This document shows, one piece after another, positions 1 to 5,240 of a DNA stretch of 8,844 bases (within the stretch, counting starts at the first letter, position 1; every line of letters begins with the position of its first letter). A program made the position numbers and the translations under genes. This DNA comes from Actinomycetales bacterium (GTDB taxonomy: Bacteria > Actinomycetota > Actinomycetes > Actinomycetales > JAHECE01): contig JAHECE010000085.1 in assembly GCA_024641895.1 (NCBI GenBank), forward strand, positions 1 to 8,844. Reading direction: 5' to 3'. The notes below the pieces were generated by a model that worked only from the letters and a program-made list of their open reading frames with translations, made no database searches and was not told where the DNA came from.

Positions 1-204
1 CTGCCGGTGATCGCCCTGGCGCGCCGGACGCGCGACCTGCCACCGGGGACGCTCGTGGTCGTGCTGGCCACGGACCCCGCCGCCCGGTTCGACGTGCCGG
101 CGTGGGCACGGATGCGAGGACACGAGACCGTGTCCTGCGAGCCGGAAGCGGGTTCCGACGTCTGGCGCCTCCGCGTGCGCCTCGGGAGCTCCCCGGCCTC
201 CTGA
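1..204 (+). CDS. TusA-family sulfur carrier protein, C-terminal part (5' truncated by the window)
   Basis: The reading frame is open from base 1, giving 67 residues that end SSPAS and TGA. The first residues LPVIALARR fit the stretch straight after the CPxP motif of TusA/SirA proteins, which hand sulfur on as a persulfide from that motif's cysteine. The following PPGT, VLATDPAARFDVPAW and RMRGHE are the family's usual core strand, DP-containing turn and helix. The catalytic cysteine would lie just left of the window and cannot be checked. TusA proteins are about 75-80 residues long, so only a short N-terminal piece is probably missing. The gene converges on the FKBP lipoprotein gene, leaving 33 bases between the stops. 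The partner pathway (tRNA thiolation, molybdopterin or another sulfur acceptor) cannot be decided here. The family call is fairly secure. Confidence 0.8.
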   Translation: MPVIALARRTRDLPPGTLVVVLATDPAARFDVPAWARMRGHETVSCEPEAGSDVWRLRVRLGSSPAS

Positions 205-234
205 TGGCCCGCCGGGGCAGAACCTCCCCGTGGC
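191..234. terminator. Candidate hairpin terminator region between convergent genes
   Basis: Two mutually exclusive hairpins sit where the TusA-like and FKBP genes converge. One pairs CCCCGGC (191-197) with GCCGGGG (211-217) and has the TusA stop codon in its loop. The other pairs CGGGG (213-217) with CCCCG (226-230) and can be lengthened across a bulge by GCC (207-209) with GGC (232-234). Neither has a T-run, which is usual for GC-rich Actinobacteria. A termination role is inferred from position. Confidence 0.4.
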
Positions 235-237
235 GAC

Positions 238-1149
238 CTAGGCAACCCTGCTCTGAGCGAGGATGTCGACGAGAACGGCGATCGCGGCCTGTTCGTCGGT
301 CCCCGGCACCTGTACGAGGACCCGGCTGCCGACAGGGGCTCCCAGCAGCCCGTCGAACGGACCGCCCGAGCCGACCTCCACCACGGTGGGCCGGCCGAGC
401 TCCCAGGTGGACTTACCGTCCGTGTTGTCCCAGAAGGTCGCGGCGTACTGGACCACCAGATCCCCGGCGACCGCGGGGGCGCCGCCCGCCGACGCGATCA
501 GCGTCGTCGAGATCTCGACGGGCTCTGCGATGCCCTCAGGGACCGAGATCGTGGCGGGCGAGCCGAGATCGCCGTCGATCACGGGACCGACGGCGGCCGC
601 GGCGTCGGTCGGGGACGCGTCGGCGTCTCCGGCAGACTGCGGTCCGAAGGAGTCGACGATGTCGACGACGAATACCAGCGTGTCGGTGGCAGTCACATTG
701 ATCGCCGGGTTGCCGTCGTCGCCGTAGCCACGGTCCGGCGGAACTGACAGCAGCACTCGGCTGCCCACCCGCTGACCCACGAGGCCCGTGTCCCAGCCCT
801 CGATCACACCGCCGACTCCGATGGGGAAGGTCGACGGTGCGCCGCGGTCGTAGGAGTTGTCGAACACGTCGCCTCCCCAGACCTGGCCGAGGTAGTCGGC
901 GAGCAGCAGGTCGCCTGCCTCGACCAGGTCACCGTCGCCAGGCGACAGCACGCTGACCTGGAGGTCCTGTGCCGGGTCGTCCTCGGGGAACGTGAGCTCC
1001 GGCTTGTCGCCGAAGTCGCCGATGACGGCGGGGAAGGGCCCGTCGGAAGCAACTCCCCCGCTGCCGCCCTCCGAGGACGTGCACGCCGAGAGCGCCAGAG
1101 CGATCACGGCGAGAAGGGCTAGGGCGGGGGCGAAGCGGCGACGCTGCAC
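238..1149 (-). CDS. FKBP-type peptidyl-prolyl cis-trans isomerase lipoprotein with a second, degenerate FKBP-like domain
   Basis: This is a 303-residue secreted lipoprotein. Residues 1-22 form a signal peptide (RRR, then an Ala/Leu core) ending in the lipobox LSAC, so C23 should be lipidated and anchor the protein outside the membrane. Residues 78-168 are a recognisable FKBP domain: the FKBP12-type pocket residues are visible as Y86, F96-D97, F108, V115-I116, W119, Y142 and F160. These predict prolyl isomerase activity on exported proteins. A linker of about 50 residues rich in Asp, Ser and Ala leads to residues 225-298, which repeat the pattern (GDLVVQYAATFWD, then VGSRVLVQVP). This copy lacks the VIxGW motif and the GYG tyrosine, so it is probably non-catalytic. 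The GTG start at 1149 is chosen because AGGAG lies five bases upstream. The protein follows erpA on the same strand but is separated from it by two hairpins, so joint transcription is uncertain. Confidence 0.88.
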   Translation of the reverse strand: MQRRRFAPALALLAVIALALSACTSSEGGSGGVASDGPFPAVIGDFGDKPELTFPEDDPAQDLQVSVLSPGDGDLVEAGDLLLADYLGQVWGGDVFDNSYDRGAPSTFPIGVGGVIEGWDTGLVGQRVGSRVLLSVPPDRGYGDDGNPAINVTATDTLVFVVDIVDSFGPQSAGDADASPTDAAAAVGPVIDGDLGSPATISVPEGIAEPVEISTTLIASAGGAPAVAGDLVVQYAATFWDNTDGKSTWELGRPTVVEVGSGGPFDGLLGAPVGSRVLVQVPGTDEQAAIAVLVDILAQSRVA

Positions 1150-1154
1150 GAGTA

Positions 1155-1159
1155 CTCCT
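1155..1159 (-). promoter_or_regulatory. Ribosome binding site of the FKBP lipoprotein gene
   Basis: On the minus strand AGGAG is followed by a five-base spacer and GTG at 1149. It fixes that start, from which a complete signal peptide with lipobox is translated. Confidence 0.75.
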
Positions 1160-1177
1160 GGGTTGACGACTAGCGGG

Positions 1178-1204
1178 AGGGCCTGGCCGACCCGGTCAGG
1201 CCCT
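1178..1204 (-). terminator. Strong 11-bp hairpin between erpA and the FKBP gene
   Basis: AGGGCCTGGCC (1178-1188) pairs with GGTCAGGCCCT (1194-1204) over 11 pairs, one of them G-U, around the five-base loop GACCC. No T-run follows. It is the second of two hairpins after erpA and begins 28 bases before the FKBP start. It could therefore end erpA transcription or be a structured leader of the FKBP message. The sequence alone does not decide between these. Confidence 0.5.
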
Positions 1205-1249
1205 GCCCTGGATCGGCGTGCCGGGCGACCCGCGGCAGACGAACGACCA

Positions 1250-1282
1250 CGCCGCGCCGGCTGACACCGGCCCGGCGCGGCG
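1250..1282 (-). terminator. Hairpin terminator candidate downstream of erpA
   Basis: CGCCGCGCCGG (1250-1260) pairs perfectly with CCGGCGCGGCG (1272-1282) around an 11-base loop. A shorter GCCGG/CCGGC hairpin can form inside it. It begins 18 bases after the erpA stop on the minus strand, the usual place for an intrinsic terminator, though no U-tract follows. Its perfect stem makes it the best terminator candidate in the window. Confidence 0.55.
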
Positions 1283-1300
1283 ATCAGGAACCCAGGTGGA

Positions 1301-1651
1301 TCAGTGGAACGAGTCGCCGCAGGCGCACGAACCCTGTGCCTGCGGGTTGTCGATCGTGAAGCCCTGCTTCTCGATGGTGTCGGCGAAGTCGACCGTGGCG
1401 CCGGCCAGGTACGGGACGCTCATCTTGTCCACGATGACCTCGACACCGTCGAAGTCGCGGACGGCGTCGCCGTCGAGCAGGCGCTCGTCGAAGTACAGCT
1501 GGTAGATCAAGCCGGAGCAGCCGCCCGGCTGCACGGCGACGCGCAGACGAAGGTCGTCGCGACCCTCCTGCGCGAGGAGCGCCTTCACCTTGGCCGCTGC
1601 GACGTCCGTCAGGGTGACCTCGTGGGTCACCGTGGTGCTCGTCTCGCTCAT
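1301..1651 (-). CDS. erpA: ErpA/IscA-type iron-sulfur cluster insertion protein (HesB family)
   Basis: This 116-residue A-type carrier receives Fe-S clusters from the assembly machinery and passes them to apo-enzymes in the cytoplasm. The three family cysteines are present: C45 in GGCSG, and C109 and C111 in GSCACGDSF, which replaces the more familiar CGCG form. The first 11 residues are variable. The HesB core then runs from VTLTDVAAAKVKALL through LRVAVQPGGCSG and YQLYFDE to GFTIDNP. Length is normal. The ATG at 1651 is supported by GGAG six bases upstream. The next gene on this strand is the FKBP lipoprotein, and upstream is the glycerate-kinase-like gene. NadA, a [4Fe-4S] enzyme about 1.5 kb away, is a plausible client, which is inference from proximity. 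The symbol erpA follows actinobacterial usage; IscA or SufA would be alternative names. Confidence 0.92.
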   Translation of the reverse strand: MSETSTTVTHEVTLTDVAAAKVKALLAQEGRDDLRLRVAVQPGGCSGLIYQLYFDERLLDGDAVRDFDGVEVIVDKMSVPYLAGATVDFADTIEKQGFTIDNPQAQGSCACGDSFH

Positions 1652-1657
1652 CCGTGT

Positions 1658-1661
1658 CTCC
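1658..1661 (-). promoter_or_regulatory. Ribosome binding site of erpA
   Basis: GGAG on the minus strand lies six bases before the ATG at 1651 and supports that start. This gene and the FKBP gene are the only two with a Shine-Dalgarno sequence in the untranslated DNA before the start. Most other genes here look leaderless or translationally coupled. Confidence 0.65.
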
Positions 1662-1741
1662 AGGGTGTCTCGGGGTTCGTGTGCCCGGGGTCAGGTCGGC
1701 GCACGTGTCGTGCAACCTCGAACCGCTCCGCGCTCTTCCCA

Positions 1742-1747
1742 AGGGTA
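1742..1747 (-). promoter_or_regulatory. Weak candidate -10 element upstream of erpA
   Basis: TACCCT on the minus strand fits TAnnnT and lies about 90 bases before the erpA start, after the hairpin that follows the kinase-like gene. No convincing -35 was found at the usual distance. It is the best candidate in the 152-base gap, but a chance match is quite possible. Confidence 0.2.
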
Positions 1748-1773
1748 CGCCGCCGGGCCACGGGCTCCGATCC

Positions 1774-1798
1774 GGCACGTCGCGGCCCGCGACGCGCC
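1774..1798 (-). terminator. Strand-specific hairpin after the glycerate-kinase-like gene
   Basis: GGCACGTCGC (1774-1783) and GCGACGCGCC (1789-1798) form a ten-pair stem around a five-base loop. In minus-strand RNA every position pairs, one as U-G. In plus-strand RNA the same position is an A-C mismatch. The hairpin starts five bases after the stop at 1804, so it favours termination of the leftward gene before erpA. Confidence 0.5.
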
Positions 1799-1803
1799 GC
1801 GGG

Positions 1804-3045
1804 TCAAGCCGGCGACCACGTCCGGGCCACCCGGGCCGACATCGCCGCGAGTCGATCGACCAGCGCGGATGCTCCATCGGGCTCGAGGTCGGACGCTGCC
1901 GAGAAAGGGCCCGGCCGGGTTCGCAAGGCGTAGGACCCGACGATCCCGACCCGCGCCAGCTCGCGGCGCGAGGCCTCGACCTCGCGGGCGACGACGACGA
2001 CCGGGATCCCCTGACGAAGCGCCACCGCACTGACCGTTGCCACGACGCCGGAGTGCACGGCGTCAGCGTCGAGACGCTCGCAGCCCGTCACGACGAGATC
2101 GGCGCGACCGACGAGCGCCGAGAGCCCCACGAGGTCGGCGACGGCGCCCCCACCGTCCAGGAGCCGCCCACCGAGGGCCTCGAGCGTCAGGGCGACGCCG
2201 CCGCCGGCACCGGAGTACGGCCTGGTGGCGGCCCGCGCGCGGCTCGCGCCCTCCGCACCGCCGTCGGGTCCTGCCAGCAGGGGGAGCAGGCGACGGCGCG
2301 GGGTCACCGTGCCGAGGACCTCGGCGAAGCGTCCGACCGCGCGGTCGACGTCCTGCGCCTGTCCGGGCTCGAGACCTGCCCGCCCGACCAGGCCGGCGCC
2401 GGCGCCGTGCAGCCCGACGAGGGGTTCGTCGGTCGAGCAGGCGACGACGAGGTCCAGTCCGGCGAGCTCCGCCCGCAGCCCGGCGAGCCCGGCGAGATCC
2501 GCCGCCCGAACCGCGGCCAGCGCAGCCGCACCCCGGCCGAGCGGCGGGCCGTCGAGACCGAAGGCGCGCAACAGCCCGGCACCACCGTCGTGAACGCAGC
2601 CCGGACCGACGCCGACGACGATCCGGTCCGCACCGGTCTCGAGCGCCGCCCGCAGGAGGTGGCCGACGCCTTCGCTCGTCCCCGTCGTCGCGGCGACGCA
2701 GCGCTCCTCCCGCGACAGCAGCTGTCCCCCGATGGCCTGGCCCGTCTCGACGACCGCAGTCCCGGAACCGAGCCGCCCGAGGCCCCCCGTCCCACCCGGC
2801 ACGTGCAGGACGGTCCCCGGGACCTCCCTGCCCAGCGGGTCCGGGATCGTCACGCTCACCAGCTCGCCGCCGAGCGAGGCCGCAACCACGTCGACCAGGT
2901 CCCGCGACCCGTCGGAGAGCGGCAGGCACATGACCTCGTCGGTGGCGCGCGCGTGCCAACCGGAGGCCATCGCCCGGGCGGCCGTGACGGCGGAGACGCC
3001 GCCTGCGAAGGCGCCGGGACTCAGGAGGACACGCACGCGCGACAT
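1804..3045 (-). CDS. Divergent glycerate kinase family (GK-I) protein, probably altered or lost active site
   Basis: This 413-residue protein matches the type I glycerate kinase family along its whole length. Landmarks are the N-terminal SPGAFAGGVSA, then DPLGR (69-73), VHDGGAGLLRAFG (151-163), GAGGG (279-283) and ADLVVTG (315-321). Yet positions normally conserved for activity differ. PDSFKG reads PGAFAG. ADGGEGT reads SDGSRDL (44-50). GGSATNDGG reads GPGCVHDGG (147-155). The NPLxGxxGAAxxFGPQKGA region reads EPLVGLHGAGAGLVGRAGL. TGEGxxDxQxxxGK reads TGCERLDADAVHSG (320-333). Glycerate phosphorylation is therefore doubtful; a pseudoenzyme or another substrate is likelier. Start choice: ATG at 3045 gives MSRVRVLLSPG, the usual family N-terminus. 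A GTG at 3060 would add MPLAT; neither has a ribosome binding site. It runs divergently from nadA and precedes erpA. M. tuberculosis Rv2205c, beside the HesB protein Rv2204c, is the counterpart I recall. Confidence 0.8.
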   Translation of the reverse strand: MSRVRVLLSPGAFAGGVSAVTAARAMASGWHARATDEVMCLPLSDGSRDLVDVVAASLGGELVSVTIPDPLGREVPGTVLHVPGGTGGLGRLGSGTAVVETGQAIGGQLLSREERCVAATTGTSEGVGHLLRAALETGADRIVVGVGPGCVHDGGAGLLRAFGLDGPPLGRGAAALAAVRAADLAGLAGLRAELAGLDLVVACSTDEPLVGLHGAGAGLVGRAGLEPGQAQDVDRAVGRFAEVLGTVTPRRRLLPLLAGPDGGAEGASRARAATRPYSGAGGGVALTLEALGGRLLDGGGAVADLVGLSALVGRADLVVTGCERLDADAVHSGVVATVSAVALRQGIPVVVVAREVEASRRELARVGIVGSYALRTRPGPFSAASDLEPDGASALVDRLAAMSARVARTWSPA

Positions 3046-3061
3046 TGTGGCCAACGGCACG

Positions 3062-3127
3062 TGTCGACAGCGTCACAGTCCGGCCCTCGGCCCCCGACGG
3101 CGCAGACGCTTGTGCGACCATCGTCTG
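3062..3127. promoter_or_regulatory. Divergent intergenic region of the kinase-like gene and nadA, with operator-like symmetry
   Basis: The 83-base gap between the divergent starts holds two symmetric elements. TGTCGACA (3062-3069) is a perfect eight-base palindrome near the kinase-like start. CAGACG (3103-3108) and CGTCTG (3122-3127) form a perfect inverted repeat with 13 bases between arms, so the arm centres are 19 bases apart. The second repeat overlaps the position of the nadA -10. A repressor site for NAD synthesis is possible, but no known operator was recognised. Confidence 0.3.
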
Positions 3128-3131
3128 TGTG
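3116..3131 (+). promoter_or_regulatory. Weak leaderless-type -10 before nadA
   Basis: GACCAT lies seven bases before the GTG start of nadA. It matches only the second and last positions of TAnnnT, but sits at the same distance as the better -10 elements of the DUF3043, pepA and pyrD genes. No Shine-Dalgarno sequence precedes the GTG, which agrees with a leaderless message. Confidence 0.3.
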
Positions 3132-4334
3132 AGTACCACGACCGCCTCCGGTGTTTTCGCCGAGCCGGAGCGCAGCCCGGCGCTGTTCCTCCTCGGCCAG
3201 GCGTCCGACCTGGCATCCGAGCGCGGCGTCGAGTGCGTCGGTGCGCTCCCGTCGCCGTCGGACCCCGGTCTGGTCGAGCGCGCACGAGCAGCTCGCGCCG
3301 CCCTCGGCTCGCGCGCCGTCGTGCTCGGCCACCACTACCAGCGCGACGAGGTCATCGAGTTCGCGGACGTCACCGGCGACTCCTTCAAGCTCGCCCAGGC
3401 CGCCGCGGGGCTGCCGGAGGCCGAGTACGTCATCTTCTGCGGCGTCCACTTCATGGCCGAGAGCGCCGACATCCTGACGACCGGAGACCAGCAGGTCATC
3501 CTGCCGGACCTCGCCGCAGGCTGCTCCATGGCCGACATGGCCGCGATCCAGCAGGTCGAGGACGCCTGGGACGTGCTCGTCGATGCCGGCGTGGCCGAGC
3601 ACACGATCCCCGTCACCTACATGAACTCCACCGCCGCGATCAAGGCGTTCACCGGTCGCCACCACGGCACGGTCTGTACCTCCTCGAACGCCGAGGTCGC
3701 GCTGCGCTGGGCCTTCGACCAGACCGGTGGCGTGGACGGCACGGGCAAGATCTTCTTCCTGCCCGACCAGCACCTGGGCCGCAACACCGCCGTCGAGAAG
3801 CTGGGCCTCCCGCTCGAGGCGTGCGTCGTGTTCGACCCTCACAGACCGAACGGCGGCCTGACTGAGGAACAGCTGCGTGACGCCCGGATGATCCTGTGGC
3901 GCGGGCACTGCTCGGTGCACGGGCGCTTCTCGGCGAAGAACGTGGCCGACATCCGCGCCAAGGTGCCGGACGTGAACGTCCTCGTACACCCCGAGTGCAA
4001 GAACGAGGTCGTGACCGCGGCCGACTTCGTCGGCTCGACCGAGTACATCATCAAGAAGCTCGACGCCGCGGAGCCGGGCTCCTCGTGGGCGATCGGCACC
4101 GAGCTCAACCTCGTGCGACGCCTGGCAGCGGCGCACCCGGACAAGAGGGTCCACTACCTCGACGCCACCGTCTGCTTCTGCTCGACGATGAACCGCATCG
4201 ACCTCCCCCACCTCGTCTGGGCGCTCGAATCGCTCGTCGAGGGCCGCGTGGTCAACCGGATCGTCGTGGACGACGACGACGCCCACTGGGCCAAGGTCGC
4301 CCTCGACCAGATGCTCGCCCTGCCCGGAATCTGA
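3129..4334 (+). CDS. nadA: Quinolinate synthase NadA
   Basis: NadA condenses iminoaspartate with dihydroxyacetone phosphate to quinolinate in de novo NAD synthesis, using a [4Fe-4S] cluster. The 401 residues show the family motifs: LGHHYQRDEVIEFADVTGDS (67-86), FCGVHFMAESADIL, PDLAAGCSMADM, YMNSTAAIKA, SSNA, FFLPDQHLGRN and NRIDLPHLVWALE. By family pattern the cluster cysteines should be C132 (GCSM), C261 (GHCSVHGRF) and C351 (CFCSTM). C290 (HPEC) is a further conserved cysteine. It belongs to the longer type resembling Bacillus NadA rather than the roughly 350-residue E. coli form. The start at GTG 3129 is preferred because residues before it in the same frame look non-coding and would overlap the divergent gene. 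In many Actinobacteria nadB and nadC follow nadA directly. Here they do not, so they must be elsewhere or replaced. ErpA nearby could supply the cluster. Confidence 0.95.
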   Translation: MSTTTASGVFAEPERSPALFLLGQASDLASERGVECVGALPSPSDPGLVERARAARAALGSRAVVLGHHYQRDEVIEFADVTGDSFKLAQAAAGLPEAEYVIFCGVHFMAESADILTTGDQQVILPDLAAGCSMADMAAIQQVEDAWDVLVDAGVAEHTIPVTYMNSTAAIKAFTGRHHGTVCTSSNAEVALRWAFDQTGGVDGTGKIFFLPDQHLGRNTAVEKLGLPLEACVVFDPHRPNGGLTEEQLRDARMILWRGHCSVHGRFSAKNVADIRAKVPDVNVLVHPECKNEVVTAADFVGSTEYIIKKLDAAEPGSSWAIGTELNLVRRLAAAHPDKRVHYLDATVCFCSTMNRIDLPHLVWALESLVEGRVVNRIVVDDDDAHWAKVALDQMLALPGI

Positions 4335-4363
4335 CGATGCCTCGAGTGGTCAAGATCGTCGAC

Positions 4364-4380
4364 TAACGTTGTCGCTTGTG
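4364..4380 (+). promoter_or_regulatory. Leaderless-type promoter -10 and start of the DUF3043 gene
   Basis: TAACGT (4364-4369), a good actinobacterial -10, is followed by eight bases and the GTG start at 4378. There is no Shine-Dalgarno sequence. Transcription could begin at the GTG itself. The context ACTAACGT is identical to that before pepA. No clear -35 was seen. Confidence 0.5.
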
Positions 4381-4947
4381 TCTGACAGTCGCAAGGACCG
4401 CCCGTCCGCTACGCCCGAGCCCCTGGACGGGGCCGGCAAGGGCCGTCCCACGCCCAAGCGGAGCCAGGCCCAAGAGGCCAACAAGCGCCCGTTGGTCCCA
4501 TCGGACCGCAAGGCCGCCTACAAGGCCGACCGTGAGAAGCGGAAGGCGGCGCGAGCCAAGGCCAACGAGGCCATGATCACCGGCGACGACCGGTACCTCC
4601 CCGCGCGGGACCGCGGCCCCATGCGCCGCTATGCGCGCGACTACGTCGACGCCCGGTGGAGCCTGGGTGAGTTCTTCCTCCCGGCGTCCATCGGCATCGT
4701 GGCCGTCGTCCTCCTCGGCGGTCAGCGGCCCACGATCGCGCTCACCGCGATCCTCGTGATCTACCTGGCTGTGGTTGCCGCCGTCGTGGACGCCGTCGTC
4801 CTGACCCGCAAGCTCAAGAAGCGGATGATCGCGAAGTACGGCGACTACCCCAAGGGCACCGGCATGTACGCCGCCATGCGCGCCTTCCAGATCCGACGCA
4901 CCCGGATGCCTCGCCCGATGGTCAGTCGTCGCGAGTACCCGGCCTGA
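4378..4947 (+). CDS. DUF3043 domain-containing membrane protein
   Basis: This 189-residue protein is of unknown function, from a family found widely in Actinobacteria. The N-terminal 65 residues are highly charged and probably disordered or helical (KRSQAQEANKRPL, then a Lys/Arg/Ala-rich stretch RKAAYKADREKRKAARAK). The conserved part follows: DDRYLPARDRGPMRRYARDYVDARW (70-94), a hydrophobic segment at about 98-115 and a second at about 118-143, then a basic, tyrosine-containing tail. Both ends are expected in the cytoplasm. GTG at 4378 is chosen over TTG at 4369 because it follows the -10 TAACGT by eight bases and gives VSDSRKDR, a normal N-terminus. It sits 43 bases after nadA with its own promoter signal. 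M. tuberculosis Rv2206, next to the glycerate-kinase-like Rv2205c, is the relative I recall. No function is proposed. Confidence 0.88.
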   Translation: MSDSRKDRPSATPEPLDGAGKGRPTPKRSQAQEANKRPLVPSDRKAAYKADREKRKAARAKANEAMITGDDRYLPARDRGPMRRYARDYVDARWSLGEFFLPASIGIVAVVLLGGQRPTIALTAILVIYLAVVAAVVDAVVLTRKLKKRMIAKYGDYPKGTGMYAAMRAFQIRRTRMPRPMVSRREYPA

Positions 4948-4974
4948 CCGGGCGCCGGCCCCGCGCAGCGACCT

Positions 4975-5010
4975 ACCCGCACCGGCTGAGCGCACAGCCG
5001 GGGAGCGGGT
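4975..5010. terminator. Bidirectional hairpin terminator between convergent genes
   Basis: ACCCGC (4975-4980) pairs with GCGGGT (5005-5010), and inside them CCGGCT (4982-4987) pairs with AGCCGG (4996-5001) around an eight-base loop. The two helices are joined by a one-base and a three-base bulge. The stem lies 27 bases after the DUF3043 stop and touches the stop of the opposing 76-residue gene, so it could serve both directions. Confidence 0.5.
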
Positions 5011-5240
5011 CACTCCCGGGGCAAGAGCACGAACTCCGTCAGCTCGACGCCCGGCCCCACCGGTTCCCCGGCTCGCAGCAGGACAGCTCGAGCGGCGCCT
5101 CGGCCTGCGATCGCCCGCCAGTGCTCGCCGAGCCATGCCTCCGCATCGAAGCGCGTCGTGGCATCGGGAGTCACCTCGTCCACCGGTATCCCGGCACCGT
5201 CGAGGAGCTGCCAGGCCCACAGGCCGGCCGGAACGGTCAT
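5010..5240 (-). CDS. Small uncharacterised protein translationally coupled to pyrD
   Basis: This is a 76-residue soluble protein I do not recognise as a named family. It opens MTVPAGLWAWQLLDGAGIPVDE, continues TTRFDAEAWLGEHWRAIAGRGAARAVLLRAGEPVG and ends VELTEFVLLPRE. The layout looks like a compact strand-helix-strand fold: a Trp-rich first strand, one amphipathic helix (about residues 32-46) and two C-terminal strands. ATG at 5240 overlaps the pyrD stop as ATGA, so ribosomes finishing PyrD can restart here. A longer frame begins further upstream inside pyrD, but the overlap start is far more natural. Third-position G/C is high and the reading is open throughout, so it is very likely a true gene. 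Coupling suggests matched production with PyrD, but no role in pyrimidine synthesis can be read from the sequence. Confidence 0.8.
   Translation of the reverse strand: MTVPAGLWAWQLLDGAGIPVDEVTPDATTRFDAEAWLGEHWRAIAGRGAARAVLLRAGEPVGPGVELTEFVLLPRE

Noticed and set aside
3045..3128. An extended N-terminus for nadA starting at 3045
   Set aside because: It would run through the divergent promoter region and overlap the start of the opposite gene, and the added residues do not resemble NadA. GTG at 3129 fits better.
1654..3132. Long plus-strand open frame of 492 codons opposite the kinase-like gene
   Set aside because: It is Arg/Pro/Gly-rich with no family motif and lies antisense to a gene with clear family landmarks. 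Such mirror frames are common in DNA with extreme third-position G/C.
3021..4286. Minus-strand open frame of 421 codons opposite nadA
   Set aside because: Its composition (His, Val, Asp, Arg, Gly-rich) is the reverse complement of nadA codons. It has no recognisable domain and nadA is certain.
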